Part shown: positions 18,184 through 26,644 of the stretch, one piece after another
Position numbering within the stretch: position 1 is the stretch's first letter
How the letters are laid out: each line of letters begins with the position of its first letter
Assembly (NCBI RefSeq): GCF_019145235.1
Contig: NZ_JAHSTV010000008.1
Location: 300,335-364,334 of the forward strand
Direction: 5' to 3'
DNA from: Pseudomonas farris
Lineage (GTDB): Bacteria > Pseudomonadota > Gammaproteobacteria > Pseudomonadales > Pseudomonadaceae
DNA length: 64,000 nucleotides
Notes under the pieces: generated by a model
What the model was told of the DNA's origin: nothing
The model's database searches: none
What the model saw: the letters and a program-made list of their open reading frames with translations, nothing else
Position numbers and translations under genes: made by a program

Positions 18184-19101
18184 TCAGGGTTGTGCTGGTT
18201 TTTTGAAGACGTAGAAAAGATTCGGCTCGCTGACGAGGTACAAGGTGCCGTCGTCGTCCATGGCGATGCCTTCCGCTTGCGGCACAGTCTTCTGCAATCC
18301 CTGACGCCCCTTGCTCAGTGACAGAGTGGTCAGCGGCCGCCCATCGACATCCAGCTCCAGAATCAGTCGCGATTCATCGGACAGCGCCAGCAGATGGCCG
18401 CTGCGCTCGTCGTATTGCAGGCTCGACAGGTCTCGCACGAACATCCCGGCATCGCGTTTTGGGTTGTTCACGACATGCACCGCGTAGGATTTCTCCGGGT
18501 TGTAATGCGGAAAGCCCTGCACTTCGTAAATCAGCATCGGATCGCGCTCCTTGGCGACAAACAAGCGCTTGCCCACCGAGTCATAGGCCAACCCTTCAAA
18601 CCCTTTGTTGCCACTCATGTGCACGCCGAGGGTCATCTGCTCGGCGTCCGCGGCATCGAGGAACGTCGTGTCCTTCTCCAGATGAATCTTGATCAGCCGT
18701 TGCTGGCGCTCGTCGGTGATCACGTAAGTGTCAGCACTGATGAACTCCACCGCCTCCGGGTCGCCAAACCCGATCAGCGCCACACGCCGCAGAATTTTGC
18801 CTTCCAGAGACAATTCGATCAGTTCGGCATTTTTGTTGGTAACGGTGAACAGGCTTTTACGCACGGGATCGAAGGTCAGCGCCGAAACATCGTCGTCCAG
18901 GCCATCGATGACTTGCGCCTCGATTGCTACCTGATACTGATCCAGACCAATGGACTGGGCATTCATTGGCTGCCAGAACGCCTGCACATTGAACCAGGTG
19001 CGCTCGAACAGACGCAGGTACTGGCCGACGGCAATCAGCACGATCAGCGCAATCACCGACAGGATCAGCATCAGGGGTTTGGGACGGGCAAGTCGGCGCA
19101 T
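18184..19101 (-). CDS. SdiA-regulated-type protein, copy 1
   Basis: The 305-residue protein has one N-terminal hydrophobic anchor (about residues 10-30) and a large domain with repeated short beta segments (SALTFDPVRKSLFTVTN, YDSVGKRLFVAKERD, IAMDDDGTLYLVSEPNLFY) consistent with a beta-propeller of the SdiA-regulated family. The domain probably faces the periplasm. It is a paralogue of the gene at 19300-20229, which ends in nearly the same way (GTLYMVSEPNLFYRF). Function unknown. Confidence 0.8.
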   Translation of the reverse strand: MRRLARPKPLMLILSVIALIVLIAVGQYLRLFERTWFNVQAFWQPMNAQSIGLDQYQVAIEAQVIDGLDDDVSALTFDPVRKSLFTVTNKNAELIELSLEGKILRRVALIGFGDPEAVEFISADTYVITDERQQRLIKIHLEKDTTFLDAADAEQMTLGVHMSGNKGFEGLAYDSVGKRLFVAKERDPMLIYEVQGFPHYNPEKSYAVHVVNNPKRDAGMFVRDLSSLQYDERSGHLLALSDESRLILELDVDGRPLTTLSLSKGRQGLQKTVPQAEGIAMDDDGTLYLVSEPNLFYVFKKPAQP

Positions 19102-19197
19102 TCAGGCGAGCTCGGAAACAAGACGGGTGGATGAAATACCACGGCAGTATGAATTCAAGCTTAATGGCCAGTGGCCTTCGACCACAATTACCGAACT

Positions 19198-19303
19198 CGT
19201 AGGAGCGGCCGAAGGTTCGGGCCGCGTTCGGACGCTCTTTTGATCTTCAACAATCTTGCCTGCACCAAAAGATCAAGAAATCGCTGCCTTCGGCAGCTCC
19301 TAC
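19198..19303. repeat. Inverted repeat, GGCAGCTCCTAC family
   Basis: TCGTAGGAGCGGCCGAAGG and GCCTTCGGCAGCTCCTACC face each other across a spacer with TTTTGATCTTC...AAAGATCAAGAAA. The same family recurs at 32794-32868. It fills the space between the two SdiA-regulated-type genes and overlaps the last codons of the second. Confidence 0.8.
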
Positions 19304-20229
19304 CGTTGTTTTTCGAACCGATAGAACAGGTTCGGCTCGCTCACCATGTACAGCGTGCCCGCTTCGTCCATGGTCACACCTTCGGCACGGGGAATGGTTT
19401 TCTTCAGACCATTGAACCCTCCGAGCAAAGTCATGAAGCTGACCTGCTCGCCTTTCTCGTCCAATTCCAGCAGCAAATGAGAATCGGCGGACAGCACCAA
19501 AGTATGGCCGGTGCGCGGATCGATGGCCAGGGCCGACAGGTTGCGGATATCCAGTTCGTCGCTGGACAGCTTTTGCTTGTCGCCCTTGAGGATTTGGCTG
19601 TCGTCGCTTTTCCAGCTGAACAGCGCCGGTGGACGCTCTTCACCCAGCAGCAGTTGCTGGTTGCGCGCATCCCAGACGATCGCCTCGAAGGCTTTATTCT
19701 GGTCTTTTGACGGACCCAGGTCGTATTTCGGGAAACTGGCGATATTCAGTTCGCGAGTATCGGCATCGACCTTGACGATGGTAAGCAGGTGCGCGCGCTC
19801 ATCGGTGATCGCCAGCAAACCATTGCCCATGACCGTTACCCCTTCCGGGTTGCTCCAACCCACCAGCGGCATTTTGCGCAACACATCGCCCTGCAACGTC
19901 AGCTCGACCAGAAACGGGTTCTTGCCCATCACCGCAAACAGGGTTTTGGTCTGCGGGTCATAAGACACGTCCGACGCTTCGTCCTTCTCCATGCCCGGCA
20001 GCAGTTTGGCGTCGATCACCGCCCGGTAATCCGGCAGCCAGATACTCTCTTTTCGCTCGGCCGGGCTTTCGAAACGCTCCATCACCCAGAGCAGGCCGCG
20101 ATCATCCCAGTGCATCGCAAACACGAGGCCATACACAGCAGCCGCTACCAGCAAAAGCCAGGAATACCAACGCATGACAAAGCGCGAGCGGCGGGCAGTT
20201 TTCAGCTTGGGCAGCGGTTGGGTGCTCAT
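19300..20229 (-). CDS. SdiA-regulated-type protein, copy 2
   Basis: The 309-residue protein has a basic N-terminus, one hydrophobic anchor (about residues 20-42) and a beta-propeller-like domain with the same repeated pattern as its neighbour (DEASDVSYDPQTKTLFAVMG, TMDEAGTLYMVSEPNLFY). Tandem, same-strand placement and similar length suggest an old duplication that has diverged well. The role in Pseudomonas is not established. Confidence 0.8.
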   Translation of the reverse strand: MSTQPLPKLKTARRSRFVMRWYSWLLLVAAAVYGLVFAMHWDDRGLLWVMERFESPAERKESIWLPDYRAVIDAKLLPGMEKDEASDVSYDPQTKTLFAVMGKNPFLVELTLQGDVLRKMPLVGWSNPEGVTVMGNGLLAITDERAHLLTIVKVDADTRELNIASFPKYDLGPSKDQNKAFEAIVWDARNQQLLLGEERPPALFSWKSDDSQILKGDKQKLSSDELDIRNLSALAIDPRTGHTLVLSADSHLLLELDEKGEQVSFMTLLGGFNGLKKTIPRAEGVTMDEAGTLYMVSEPNLFYRFEKQR

Positions 20230-20393
20230 GCAGGGATACGTTCCAGAAATTCAGGCTATGGGTAATAGCACAATTGGGACTGGCTCAGACGCCAGAAGCC
20301 CCGGAATTATCCGGACAAGATGTGAAAAAAACGGGAAATGGCGGTAAAGCCCTGTGTGGGCAGATGCAATTTGCGGGAAGGATCACAAACCAA

Positions 20394-20483
20394 TGTGGGA
20401 GCGGGCTTGCTCGCGAATGCGGTCTGTCATCCAATATTGATGTTGGATTTGACGGCATCTTCGCGAGCAAGCCCGCTCCCACA
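20394..20483. repeat. REP doublet, outward orientation
   Basis: Main-family units with a spacer containing AATATTGATGTTGGATT. It lies between two same-strand genes, just 3' of the FAH-family gene. Confidence 0.9.
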
Positions 20484-20498
20484 GGGTTTTGCGTCGGG

Positions 20499-21164
20499 TC
20501 AGCGGACGCTGCTGGCGAAGCGGCTGGCGCCCGGCAGTTCGAGCACCAGTTCGTCACCGACATTCAGCGAGCCAACGCCCACCGGCGTGCCCGTGAGGAT
20601 CACGTCACCGGCCTGCAGCGAGAAGCAACCGGCCATGTACTGGATCATCGGCACAATCGGATTCAGCATGTCCTTGCTGTTGCCATCCTGGCGCACTTCG
20701 CCATTGATGGTCAGGCGGATGCCAATGTCGGTCAGGTCGGCGAAGGTACTGCCAGCCACGAACGGCGCAAGCACTGCCGCCCCGTCGAAAGACTTGGCGA
20801 TTTCCCACGGCAGGCCCTTGGCTTTCAGCTCGGCCTGCTTGTCGCGCAAGGTCAGATCCAGTGCAGGGGCGATGCCGGAGATAGCGTCCAGCACTTCTTC
20901 ACGGCTCGGCTTGGTCGACAACGGCTTACCGATCAATACGGCGATTTCTGCTTCGTAATGCACTGAGCCACGCTCGGTCGGAATGCTGAAACCACCTTCC
21001 AGCGGCACCACGCAACTGCCCGGTTTGATGAACAGCAGTGGCTCAGTAGGCACCGGATTGTCCAGCTCCTTGGCGTGTTCGGCGTAGTTGCGGCCGATGC
21101 ATACCACTTTCCCCAGCGGGAAATGAATACGCGTACCGTCGACATACTGGTGCTGATAGCTCAT
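20499..21164 (-). CDS. Fumarylacetoacetate hydrolase-family protein
   Basis: The 221-residue single-domain FAH protein starts MSYQHQYVDG at 21164; an in-frame ATG at 21206 adds 14 low-complexity Arg/Ser residues and is rejected. Visible motifs are VVCIGRNYAEHAKEL, the metal-binding E-x-E of HYEAEIAVLIG and TPVGVGSL near the C-terminus. Small FAH proteins act as acylpyruvate hydrolases or oxaloacetate decarboxylases. It follows the D-2-hydroxyglutarate dehydrogenase gene by 38 bases on the same strand, so the two are probably one operon. Confidence 0.88.
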   Translation of the reverse strand: MSYQHQYVDGTRIHFPLGKVVCIGRNYAEHAKELDNPVPTEPLLFIKPGSCVVPLEGGFSIPTERGSVHYEAEIAVLIGKPLSTKPSREEVLDAISGIAPALDLTLRDKQAELKAKGLPWEIAKSFDGAAVLAPFVAGSTFADLTDIGIRLTINGEVRQDGNSKDMLNPIVPMIQYMAGCFSLQAGDVILTGTPVGVGSLNVGDELVLELPGASRFASSVR

Positions 21165-21202
21165 GGACCGACTCCTGCTTCGTGCTCTTAACGTTCGAAG
21201 AA

Positions 21203-22597
21203 TCAAACAGCGAAAATCTTGCCCGGGTTCATGATGCCGTTCGGGTCGAATACCGCTTTGACGGCTTTCATGTACTCGATCTCAACCGGCGAGCGACTGT
21301 AGGTCAAATAGTCACGCTTGGTCATGCCCACACCATGCTCGGCGGAAATCGAACCGTTGTACTTCTCGACGGTTTCGAACACCCACTTGTTGACGGTCGC
21401 GCACTTGGCGAAGAACTCGTCCTTGCTCAGGTTATCCGGTTTAAGGATGTTCAAGTGCAGGTTGCCGTCGCCGATGTGGCCGAACCAGACGATTTCGAAA
21501 TCCGGGTAGTGTTCGCCGACGATCGCGTCGATTTCCTTCAGGAACCCGGGGACTTTCGACACAGTGACCGAAATGTCGTTTTTGTATGGCGTCCAGTGGG
21601 AAATGGTTTCGGAGATGTACTCGCGCAATTTCCACAGGTTCTGCAATTGGGTTTCGCTCTGGCTCATCACGCCGTCCAGCACCCAGCCTTCCTCGACGCA
21701 GTGCTCGAAGGTTTCCAGGGCGTGGTTGGCCACTTCTTCAGTGGTCGCTTCAAATTCCAGCAGCGCGTAGAACGGGCAATCGGATTCGAACGGTGCCGGC
21801 ACATCGCCGCGCGCCATAACCTTGGCCAAGGCTTTATCGGAGAAGAATTCGAAGGCGGTCAGGTCAAGCTTGCTCTGGAATGCATGTAACACCGGCATGA
21901 TCGAATCAAAATCGGCGGTGCCGAGGACCATCGCGGTGAGGTTTTTCGGCGCACGGTCCAGGCGCATGGTGGCTTCGACCACAAAACCCAGCGTGCCTTC
22001 AGCGCCGATGAACAGCTGACGCAGGTCGTAGCCGGTGGCGTTCTTGATCAGATCTTTGTTCAGTTCCAGCAGATCGCCCTTGCCGGTGACGACTTTCATG
22101 CCGGCTACCCAGTTGCGGGTCATGCCGTAGCGAATGACCTTGATCCCGCCGGCATTGGTGCCGATATTGCCGCCAATCTGGCTGGAACCTGCCGAAGCGA
22201 AATCCACCGGGTAGTACAGTCCGTGCTCTTCGGCCTTGTTCTGCAATTGCTCGGTAACCACGCCTGGCTGACAAACGGCCGTGCGGTCTGTCAGGTTCAC
22301 ATCGAGGATCTGGTTCATATAGTCGAAGGACACAACCACTTCGCCATTGGCTGCCACGGCCGCAGCCGAAAGCCCGGTACGACCGCCGGATGGCACCAGC
22401 GCCACCTTGTGGTTATTGGCCCAACGGACAATGGCCTGGACCTGCTCGGTGGTCTTGGGAAACACAATAGCGGTCGGGGCGGGGGCGAAATGCTTGGTCC
22501 AATCCTTGCCGTAAGCATTCAGGGAGTCGGCGTCGGTCAGCACCTTGCCGGGCTCAACCAGGGTCTTCAGCTCATCAATCAGGGCAGGATTGGTCAT
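21203..22597 (-). CDS. FAD-linked oxidoreductase, D-2-hydroxyglutarate dehydrogenase type
   Basis: The 464-residue flavoprotein has an FAD-binding-4 domain (about 20-220; PSGGRTGLSAAA, GGNIGTNAGGIKVIRYG) and a C-terminal FAD-oxidase domain with GHIGDGNLHLNI and AEHGVGMTKR. The start MTNPALIDEL is chosen over an ATG 30 bases upstream. It is divergent from serA. In Pseudomonas a D-2-hydroxyglutarate dehydrogenase has been shown to drive SerA by removing the 2-hydroxyglutarate that SerA makes, and this arrangement fits. A D-lactate dehydrogenase is the alternative. Confidence 0.88.
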   Translation of the reverse strand: MTNPALIDELKTLVEPGKVLTDADSLNAYGKDWTKHFAPAPTAIVFPKTTEQVQAIVRWANNHKVALVPSGGRTGLSAAAVAANGEVVVSFDYMNQILDVNLTDRTAVCQPGVVTEQLQNKAEEHGLYYPVDFASAGSSQIGGNIGTNAGGIKVIRYGMTRNWVAGMKVVTGKGDLLELNKDLIKNATGYDLRQLFIGAEGTLGFVVEATMRLDRAPKNLTAMVLGTADFDSIMPVLHAFQSKLDLTAFEFFSDKALAKVMARGDVPAPFESDCPFYALLEFEATTEEVANHALETFEHCVEEGWVLDGVMSQSETQLQNLWKLREYISETISHWTPYKNDISVTVSKVPGFLKEIDAIVGEHYPDFEIVWFGHIGDGNLHLNILKPDNLSKDEFFAKCATVNKWVFETVEKYNGSISAEHGVGMTKRDYLTYSRSPVEIEYMKAVKAVFDPNGIMNPGKIFAV

Positions 22598-22801
22598 CGA
22601 CAGAACTCTCGAACAATTCATGGTCATCCTGAGAACGCTTCACGTCGCAGGAATGAGTGTTTAGCGGGGTGCATATGCTAGCATACCGACCCCGCAGGAT
22701 AGTGCCCAAAGGCTGTTCTGCGGCGACGGCTTTCTTGCCGTCCGGGTCAGCATCTGTTGACCATTTCCTGCCATTTTTCTCCGGGACACAGGTTTACGCA
22801 G

Positions 22802-24031
22802 ATGAGCAAGACTTCTCTCGATAAGAGCAAGATCAAGTTCCTTCTTCTCGAAGGCGTCCACCAATCGGCTGTCGACGTCCTCAAGGCGGCGGGCTACACC
22901 AGCATCGAGTACCTCACAGGTTCTCTGCCGGAAGCCCAGCTGAAGGAAAAGATCGCTGATGCTCACTTCATCGGCATTCGCTCCCGCACTCAACTGACCG
23001 AAGAGATCTTCGATCACGCGAAGAAACTGGTGGCTGTCGGCTGTTTCTGCATCGGCACCAACCAGGTCGACCTCAACGCGGCTCGCGAACGCGGCATCGC
23101 AGTATTCAACGCGCCGTACTCCAACACTCGCTCCGTAGCCGAGCTGGTATTGGCCGAAGCGATCCTGTTGCTGCGCGGCATCCCAGAGAAGAACGCTTCC
23201 TGCCACCGTGGCGGCTGGATCAAGAGCGCGGCCAACTCCTTCGAAATCCGCGGCAAGAAACTGGGTATCGTCGGTTACGGCTCGATCGGTACTCAGCTGT
23301 CGGTTCTGGCCGAAGGCTTGGGCATGCAGGTGTATTTCTACGATACCGTGACCAAGCTGCCATTGGGCAACGCAACGCAAGTTGCCAGTCTGACCGAGCT
23401 GCTGGGCATGTCCGACATCGTCACCCTGCACGTTCCGGAAACCGCAGCCACCCAGTGGATGATCGGCGAGAAAGAAATCCGCGCCATCAAGAAGGGCGGC
23501 ATTCTAATCAACGCTGCTCGCGGCACTGTTGTTGAACTGGACGCCCTGGCGGACGCGATCAAGGACAAGCACCTGATCGGCGCCGCCATCGACGTATTCC
23601 CGGTGGAGCCGCGCTCCAACGAAGAAGAGTTCGAAAGCCCGCTGCGTGGCCTGGACAACGTGATCCTGACCCCGCACATCGGTGGTTCCACCGCTGAGGC
23701 GCAAGCCAACATCGGTCTGGAAGTGGCGGAAAAACTGGTCAAGTACAGCGACAACGGTACTTCGGTATCGTCCGTGAACTTCCCGGAAGTGGCGCTGCCG
23801 GCTCACCCTGGCAAGCACCGTCTGCTGCACATCCACGAGAACATTCCGGGTGTGATGAGCGAGATCAACAAGGTCTTCGCCGAAAACGGCATCAACATTT
23901 CCGGTCAGTTCCTGCAGACCAACGAGAAAGTCGGCTATGTCGTGATCGACGTCGATGCCGAATACTCGGAAATGGCGCAGGAGAAGCTGCAGCACATCAA
24001 CGGCACCATTCGTTGCCGCGTGTTGTTCTGA
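22802..24031 (+). CDS. serA: D-3-phosphoglycerate dehydrogenase
   Basis: It oxidises 3-phosphoglycerate to 3-phosphohydroxypyruvate with NAD, the entry to serine synthesis, and can reduce 2-oxoglutarate to D-2-hydroxyglutarate. The 409 residues hold the catalytic domain, the NAD-binding fold (LGIVGYGSIGTQLSVLAE near 155-170), catalytic residues around AARGTVVELDAL and TPHIGGSTAEAQ, and a C-terminal ACT domain (about 335-409) for serine feedback. The ATG at 22802 is chosen over one at 22757 by family alignment. A strong terminator follows. Confidence 0.97.
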   Translation: MSKTSLDKSKIKFLLLEGVHQSAVDVLKAAGYTSIEYLTGSLPEAQLKEKIADAHFIGIRSRTQLTEEIFDHAKKLVAVGCFCIGTNQVDLNAARERGIAVFNAPYSNTRSVAELVLAEAILLLRGIPEKNASCHRGGWIKSAANSFEIRGKKLGIVGYGSIGTQLSVLAEGLGMQVYFYDTVTKLPLGNATQVASLTELLGMSDIVTLHVPETAATQWMIGEKEIRAIKKGGILINAARGTVVELDALADAIKDKHLIGAAIDVFPVEPRSNEEEFESPLRGLDNVILTPHIGGSTAEAQANIGLEVAEKLVKYSDNGTSVSSVNFPEVALPAHPGKHRLLHIHENIPGVMSEINKVFAENGINISGQFLQTNEKVGYVVIDVDAEYSEMAQEKLQHINGTIRCRVLF

Positions 24032-24047
24032 TCGCGTTTTGAGCGAC

Positions 24048-24079
24048 AAAAAAGGGAGCTCCTCGGAGCTCCCTTTTTC
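24048..24079. terminator. Bidirectional rho-independent terminator, serA / DUF4399
   Basis: AAAAAAGGGAGCTCC and GGAGCTCCCTTTTT form a short-loop perfect hairpin with an A-run before and a T-run after, so it can end both serA and the convergent gene at 24109. Confidence 0.92.
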
Positions 24080-24108
24080 ACAGCTGCTTTTTCATGGCTG
24101 TGGAAAAG

Positions 24109-24534
24109 TTACTTCACAGTCACGGTGATTTTCTTCGAAACGATCGGTGGATCGAACGGCATGTGACCGCTGTCGCCCAGCTCGAGCTGCAAGGTGTGCT
24201 TGCCCGGTGCCAGTTTGATGGTGGCCTCGGTTTGCGCCTTGCCGAAGTGCATGTGGTTGGCATCTGTCGGAATCGGTGCGCCTTCGGCAGGCAGCTTGTC
24301 GACATCGATCAGCAAGTGGTGATGACCGGTGTTTTTGGTTGGATCACCAGCCGGGGCAAGTGAGATGTCCTTCACGCCAAACTTAACCTTGAATTCCTGC
24401 CCCACAGTCGCACCGTCTTCCGGGGAAACAATGAACGCTTGTGCACCTTTGGGAGCAGGTGTGGCAGCCGTTGCCAGCATCGATGCACCCAGCAACAGGC
24501 CAGCCAGTGCGGCTCGTGACATAAAGGTTTTCAT
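24109..24534 (-). CDS. Exported DUF4399-type protein
   Basis: The 141-residue protein has a signal peptide (residues 1-23, ending ATA) and one small beta-rich domain: FIVSPEDGATVGQEFKVKFG, GHHHLLIDVDKLP, then APGKHTLQLELGDSGHMPFD. This is the pattern of DUF4399, seen in periplasmic proteins of unknown role. The conserved histidines could bind metal, which is speculation. It is divergent from the small binding protein at 24670. Confidence 0.82.
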   Translation of the reverse strand: MKTFMSRAALAGLLLGASMLATAATPAPKGAQAFIVSPEDGATVGQEFKVKFGVKDISLAPAGDPTKNTGHHHLLIDVDKLPAEGAPIPTDANHMHFGKAQTEATIKLAPGKHTLQLELGDSGHMPFDPPIVSKKITVTVK

Positions 24535-24669
24535 TCTCTTCTCCAGTTTTTCCGTAAAATTCGCTCGACCGTGACAACTTCACGGCCATTCGTTGTCGAA
24601 GGCACACGACAACCATAGCAAAGCGAGCCTGAACAGCGCGTCGCGATAAATGAATTCAAAGGAGTGACC

Positions 24670-25257
24670 ATGCGCTTTTTGCCTGGCCTGATCTGCCTGC
24701 TGCCCCTTTTTAGCCCTTTGGCTCATGCCGAACTGATGGACGATGTAAACGACCGCGGCGAATTGCGCATTGCCCTTGAGGCTAATACACCGCCCTTCAA
24801 TTTCAAGGATGACGACAAACTGACCGGCTTCGAAGTCGAGTTGGGTCAACTGCTGGCCGATGAGCTGGATGTACGGGCCGACTTCGTCGTCACCGATTCC
24901 GGCGATCTGTTGACCGGCGTCGAAAGCGGCAAATACGACGTGGCCATCAATCACATAGCACAGACCCCGGACCTTAAGGATCGTTTCGACTTCACCGAAC
25001 CTTACAGCTACGCCGATGCACAATTGCTCGCGCAGAAAGAAGAGCAGCCGCGCCCGCTAGTGTTGGTGCAAACGCTGAAGGAAGAAGAACCGAAGGCCGG
25101 CCCGCCGGTGAGCCTGGCGATTCCGTTTCAGAAGGGTAACCCGGCGTTTCATGCCAGCCTCGAAAACGCCTTGCAGCGGATCAAGGGGGATGGCCGATTG
25201 GAAGCGTTGTCGCAGAAGTGGTTGGGGGCGGATACGAGCGTGGCGCCGAAGCCATAA
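24670..25257 (+). CDS. Short periplasmic solute-binding protein, family 3 type
   Basis: The 195-residue protein has a signal peptide (1-18, ending AHA), then RGELRIALEANTPPFNF and the family-3 pattern DKLTGFEVELGQLLADEL. Family 3 proteins are usually 230-260 residues; here lobe 2 is shortened, with SYADAQLLAQKEE leading to a Pro/Glu-rich stretch and a final helix DGRLEALSQKWLG. An AAAGGAG site precedes the ATG. No permease or ATPase gene is nearby, so a role in transport is uncertain. Confidence 0.82.
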   Translation: MRFLPGLICLLPLFSPLAHAELMDDVNDRGELRIALEANTPPFNFKDDDKLTGFEVELGQLLADELDVRADFVVTDSGDLLTGVESGKYDVAINHIAQTPDLKDRFDFTEPYSYADAQLLAQKEEQPRPLVLVQTLKEEEPKAGPPVSLAIPFQKGNPAFHASLENALQRIKGDGRLEALSQKWLGADTSVAPKP

Positions 25258-25273
25258 GGCACTGAAGATTTAA

Positions 25274-25363
25274 TGTGGGAGCGGGCTTGCTCGCGAATGC
25301 GGTGTGTCAGGCAACATTGATGTCGACTGACACTCACTCTTCGCGAGCAAGCCCGCTCCCACA
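25274..25363. repeat. REP doublet, outward orientation
   Basis: Main-family units with spacer GTCAGGCAACATTGATGTCG followed by ACTGAC, whose ends and middle are self-complementary. It lies at a convergent junction. Confidence 0.9.
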
Positions 25364-25381
25364 TGGGTTTTAGGCAGGTCG

Positions 25382-25876
25382 TTAGTTCAGGGTTGCCAGG
25401 GCTGCCAGGGCTGCCGCCGCTTCGGCCAATTCCAACTCACTGAACACCTGAACGCCATTGCGCTTGAGCAATGCCGCGGTGACACCCTCGCCGCTGATCT
25501 TCACGCCACTGAAGGTCCCGTCATAGGTCAACAGATTCCCGCAAGACGGGCTGTTGGCCTTGAGCACGGCAATGCGGATGCCGTGCTGTTGCACCAGTTC
25601 CAGCGCCTGATAAGCCCCCGAAAGAAACTCGGCACTGACGTCCTCGCCCTCGGTGGTGATGACCGATGCAAGGCCATCAAGCACTTCACCACCCTGCCCG
25701 CCCGGAATCTCCGCCGCGGCCCTTGGCGTCGGCAAACCACCGGCGACTTCCGGGCACAACGGCACCACCCGGTCTTCGGCAATCCATTGTTCCAACAAAT
25801 TGAATGGCCCACTGGCGCCACCGTCGTAACGGACGCGGTGACCGAGCAAACAGCGGCTAACCAGAATCTTTTGCAT
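25382..25876 (-). CDS. DUF523-family (YbbK-like) protein
   Basis: The 164-residue protein starts at MQKILVSRCLLG (25876); a longer frame runs back into the neighbouring gene. Family motifs are SRCLLGHRVRYDGG, CPEVAGGLPTPR and the paired cysteines of KANSPSCG. The conserved cysteines suggest metal or sulfur chemistry, but no reaction is established. The start lies two bases after the stop of the 2OG-Fe(II) oxygenase, so the two are co-translated. Confidence 0.87.
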   Translation of the reverse strand: MQKILVSRCLLGHRVRYDGGASGPFNLLEQWIAEDRVVPLCPEVAGGLPTPRAAAEIPGGQGGEVLDGLASVITTEGEDVSAEFLSGAYQALELVQQHGIRIAVLKANSPSCGNLLTYDGTFSGVKISGEGVTAALLKRNGVQVFSELELAEAAAALAALATLN

Positions 25877-25878
25877 GA

Positions 25879-26511
25879 TCAGAACGGCTCGTTGCCACGA
25901 CGGCGGAACCAGCCCGTCAACGACAGGCGATCGCGGGTCGCGGGCAGGACTTCGTGGGGGACTTCGCCCGACAGGAATACCACCAGGCATCCGCCGGTGG
26001 GCACCACATCGTGTTCGATGCCTTCGTCCAGGTACATGCGCAACTGACCGCCATGCTCGGGCAGCCAGTCGTCATTGAGGTAGATCACCGCCGAGACCAT
26101 GCGCCGGTCGTCATCGCGGAACCGGTCGACATGCTTGAGGTAGAAAGCGCCAGGCGGATACAGAGCGAAATGGCTTTCGAAATCTTCCAGGCCCAGAAAC
26201 AAACTGCGATTCATCGCCTCACGCAGGCTGTCCATCAATCCCAGATAGCTGTCGCAAGCCTCGGCCTGACCGGGTTCGAGCCACTGGATATGGTCACCAC
26301 GAATGCCCTCGCGGATCTCCGAAAACGGCCCGCGCCCCACGGCGGCCGGGGCGAGTTCGCCCTCGGCGGCACGTTTGCGGCACTCGGCCGCCAGCGCCCG
26401 GGTCAGATCCAGAGGCAGGAAAATATTCTGCTGCGACCAGCCGCGCTCAGCCAGGTCGTCGACGATACGTAACAGCAGCGGATGATCAGAGGATATTTGC
26501 ATGGCGCGCAT
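25879..26511 (-). CDS. 2-oxoglutarate/Fe(II)-dependent oxygenase, prolyl-4-hydroxylase type
   Basis: The 210-residue protein has the double-stranded beta-helix pattern of P4H-like oxygenases: Fe ligands His127 and Asp129 (YLKHVDRF), the distal His186 (EVPHEV) and a following Arg in DRLSLTGWF for 2-oxoglutarate. AGGA five bases before the ATG at 26511 supports MRAMQIS rather than the internal Met at 26502. The substrate is not apparent. It is the first gene of a two-gene unit with the DUF523 gene. Confidence 0.87.
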   Translation of the reverse strand: MRAMQISSDHPLLLRIVDDLAERGWSQQNIFLPLDLTRALAAECRKRAAEGELAPAAVGRGPFSEIREGIRGDHIQWLEPGQAEACDSYLGLMDSLREAMNRSLFLGLEDFESHFALYPPGAFYLKHVDRFRDDDRRMVSAVIYLNDDWLPEHGGQLRMYLDEGIEHDVVPTGGCLVVFLSGEVPHEVLPATRDRLSLTGWFRRRGNEPF

Positions 26512-26644
26512 AGTATTCCTGTGCCCGCAAATCCGACAGAGCCGCGCAGCGGAGGATTGGTCGGATAAGGCACGCAACCTGATACGAATTCTCGACAAGT
26601 ACGAATGCCGCACGGAGAATAGTCGCCTGCTGACAGGAGTCCCT

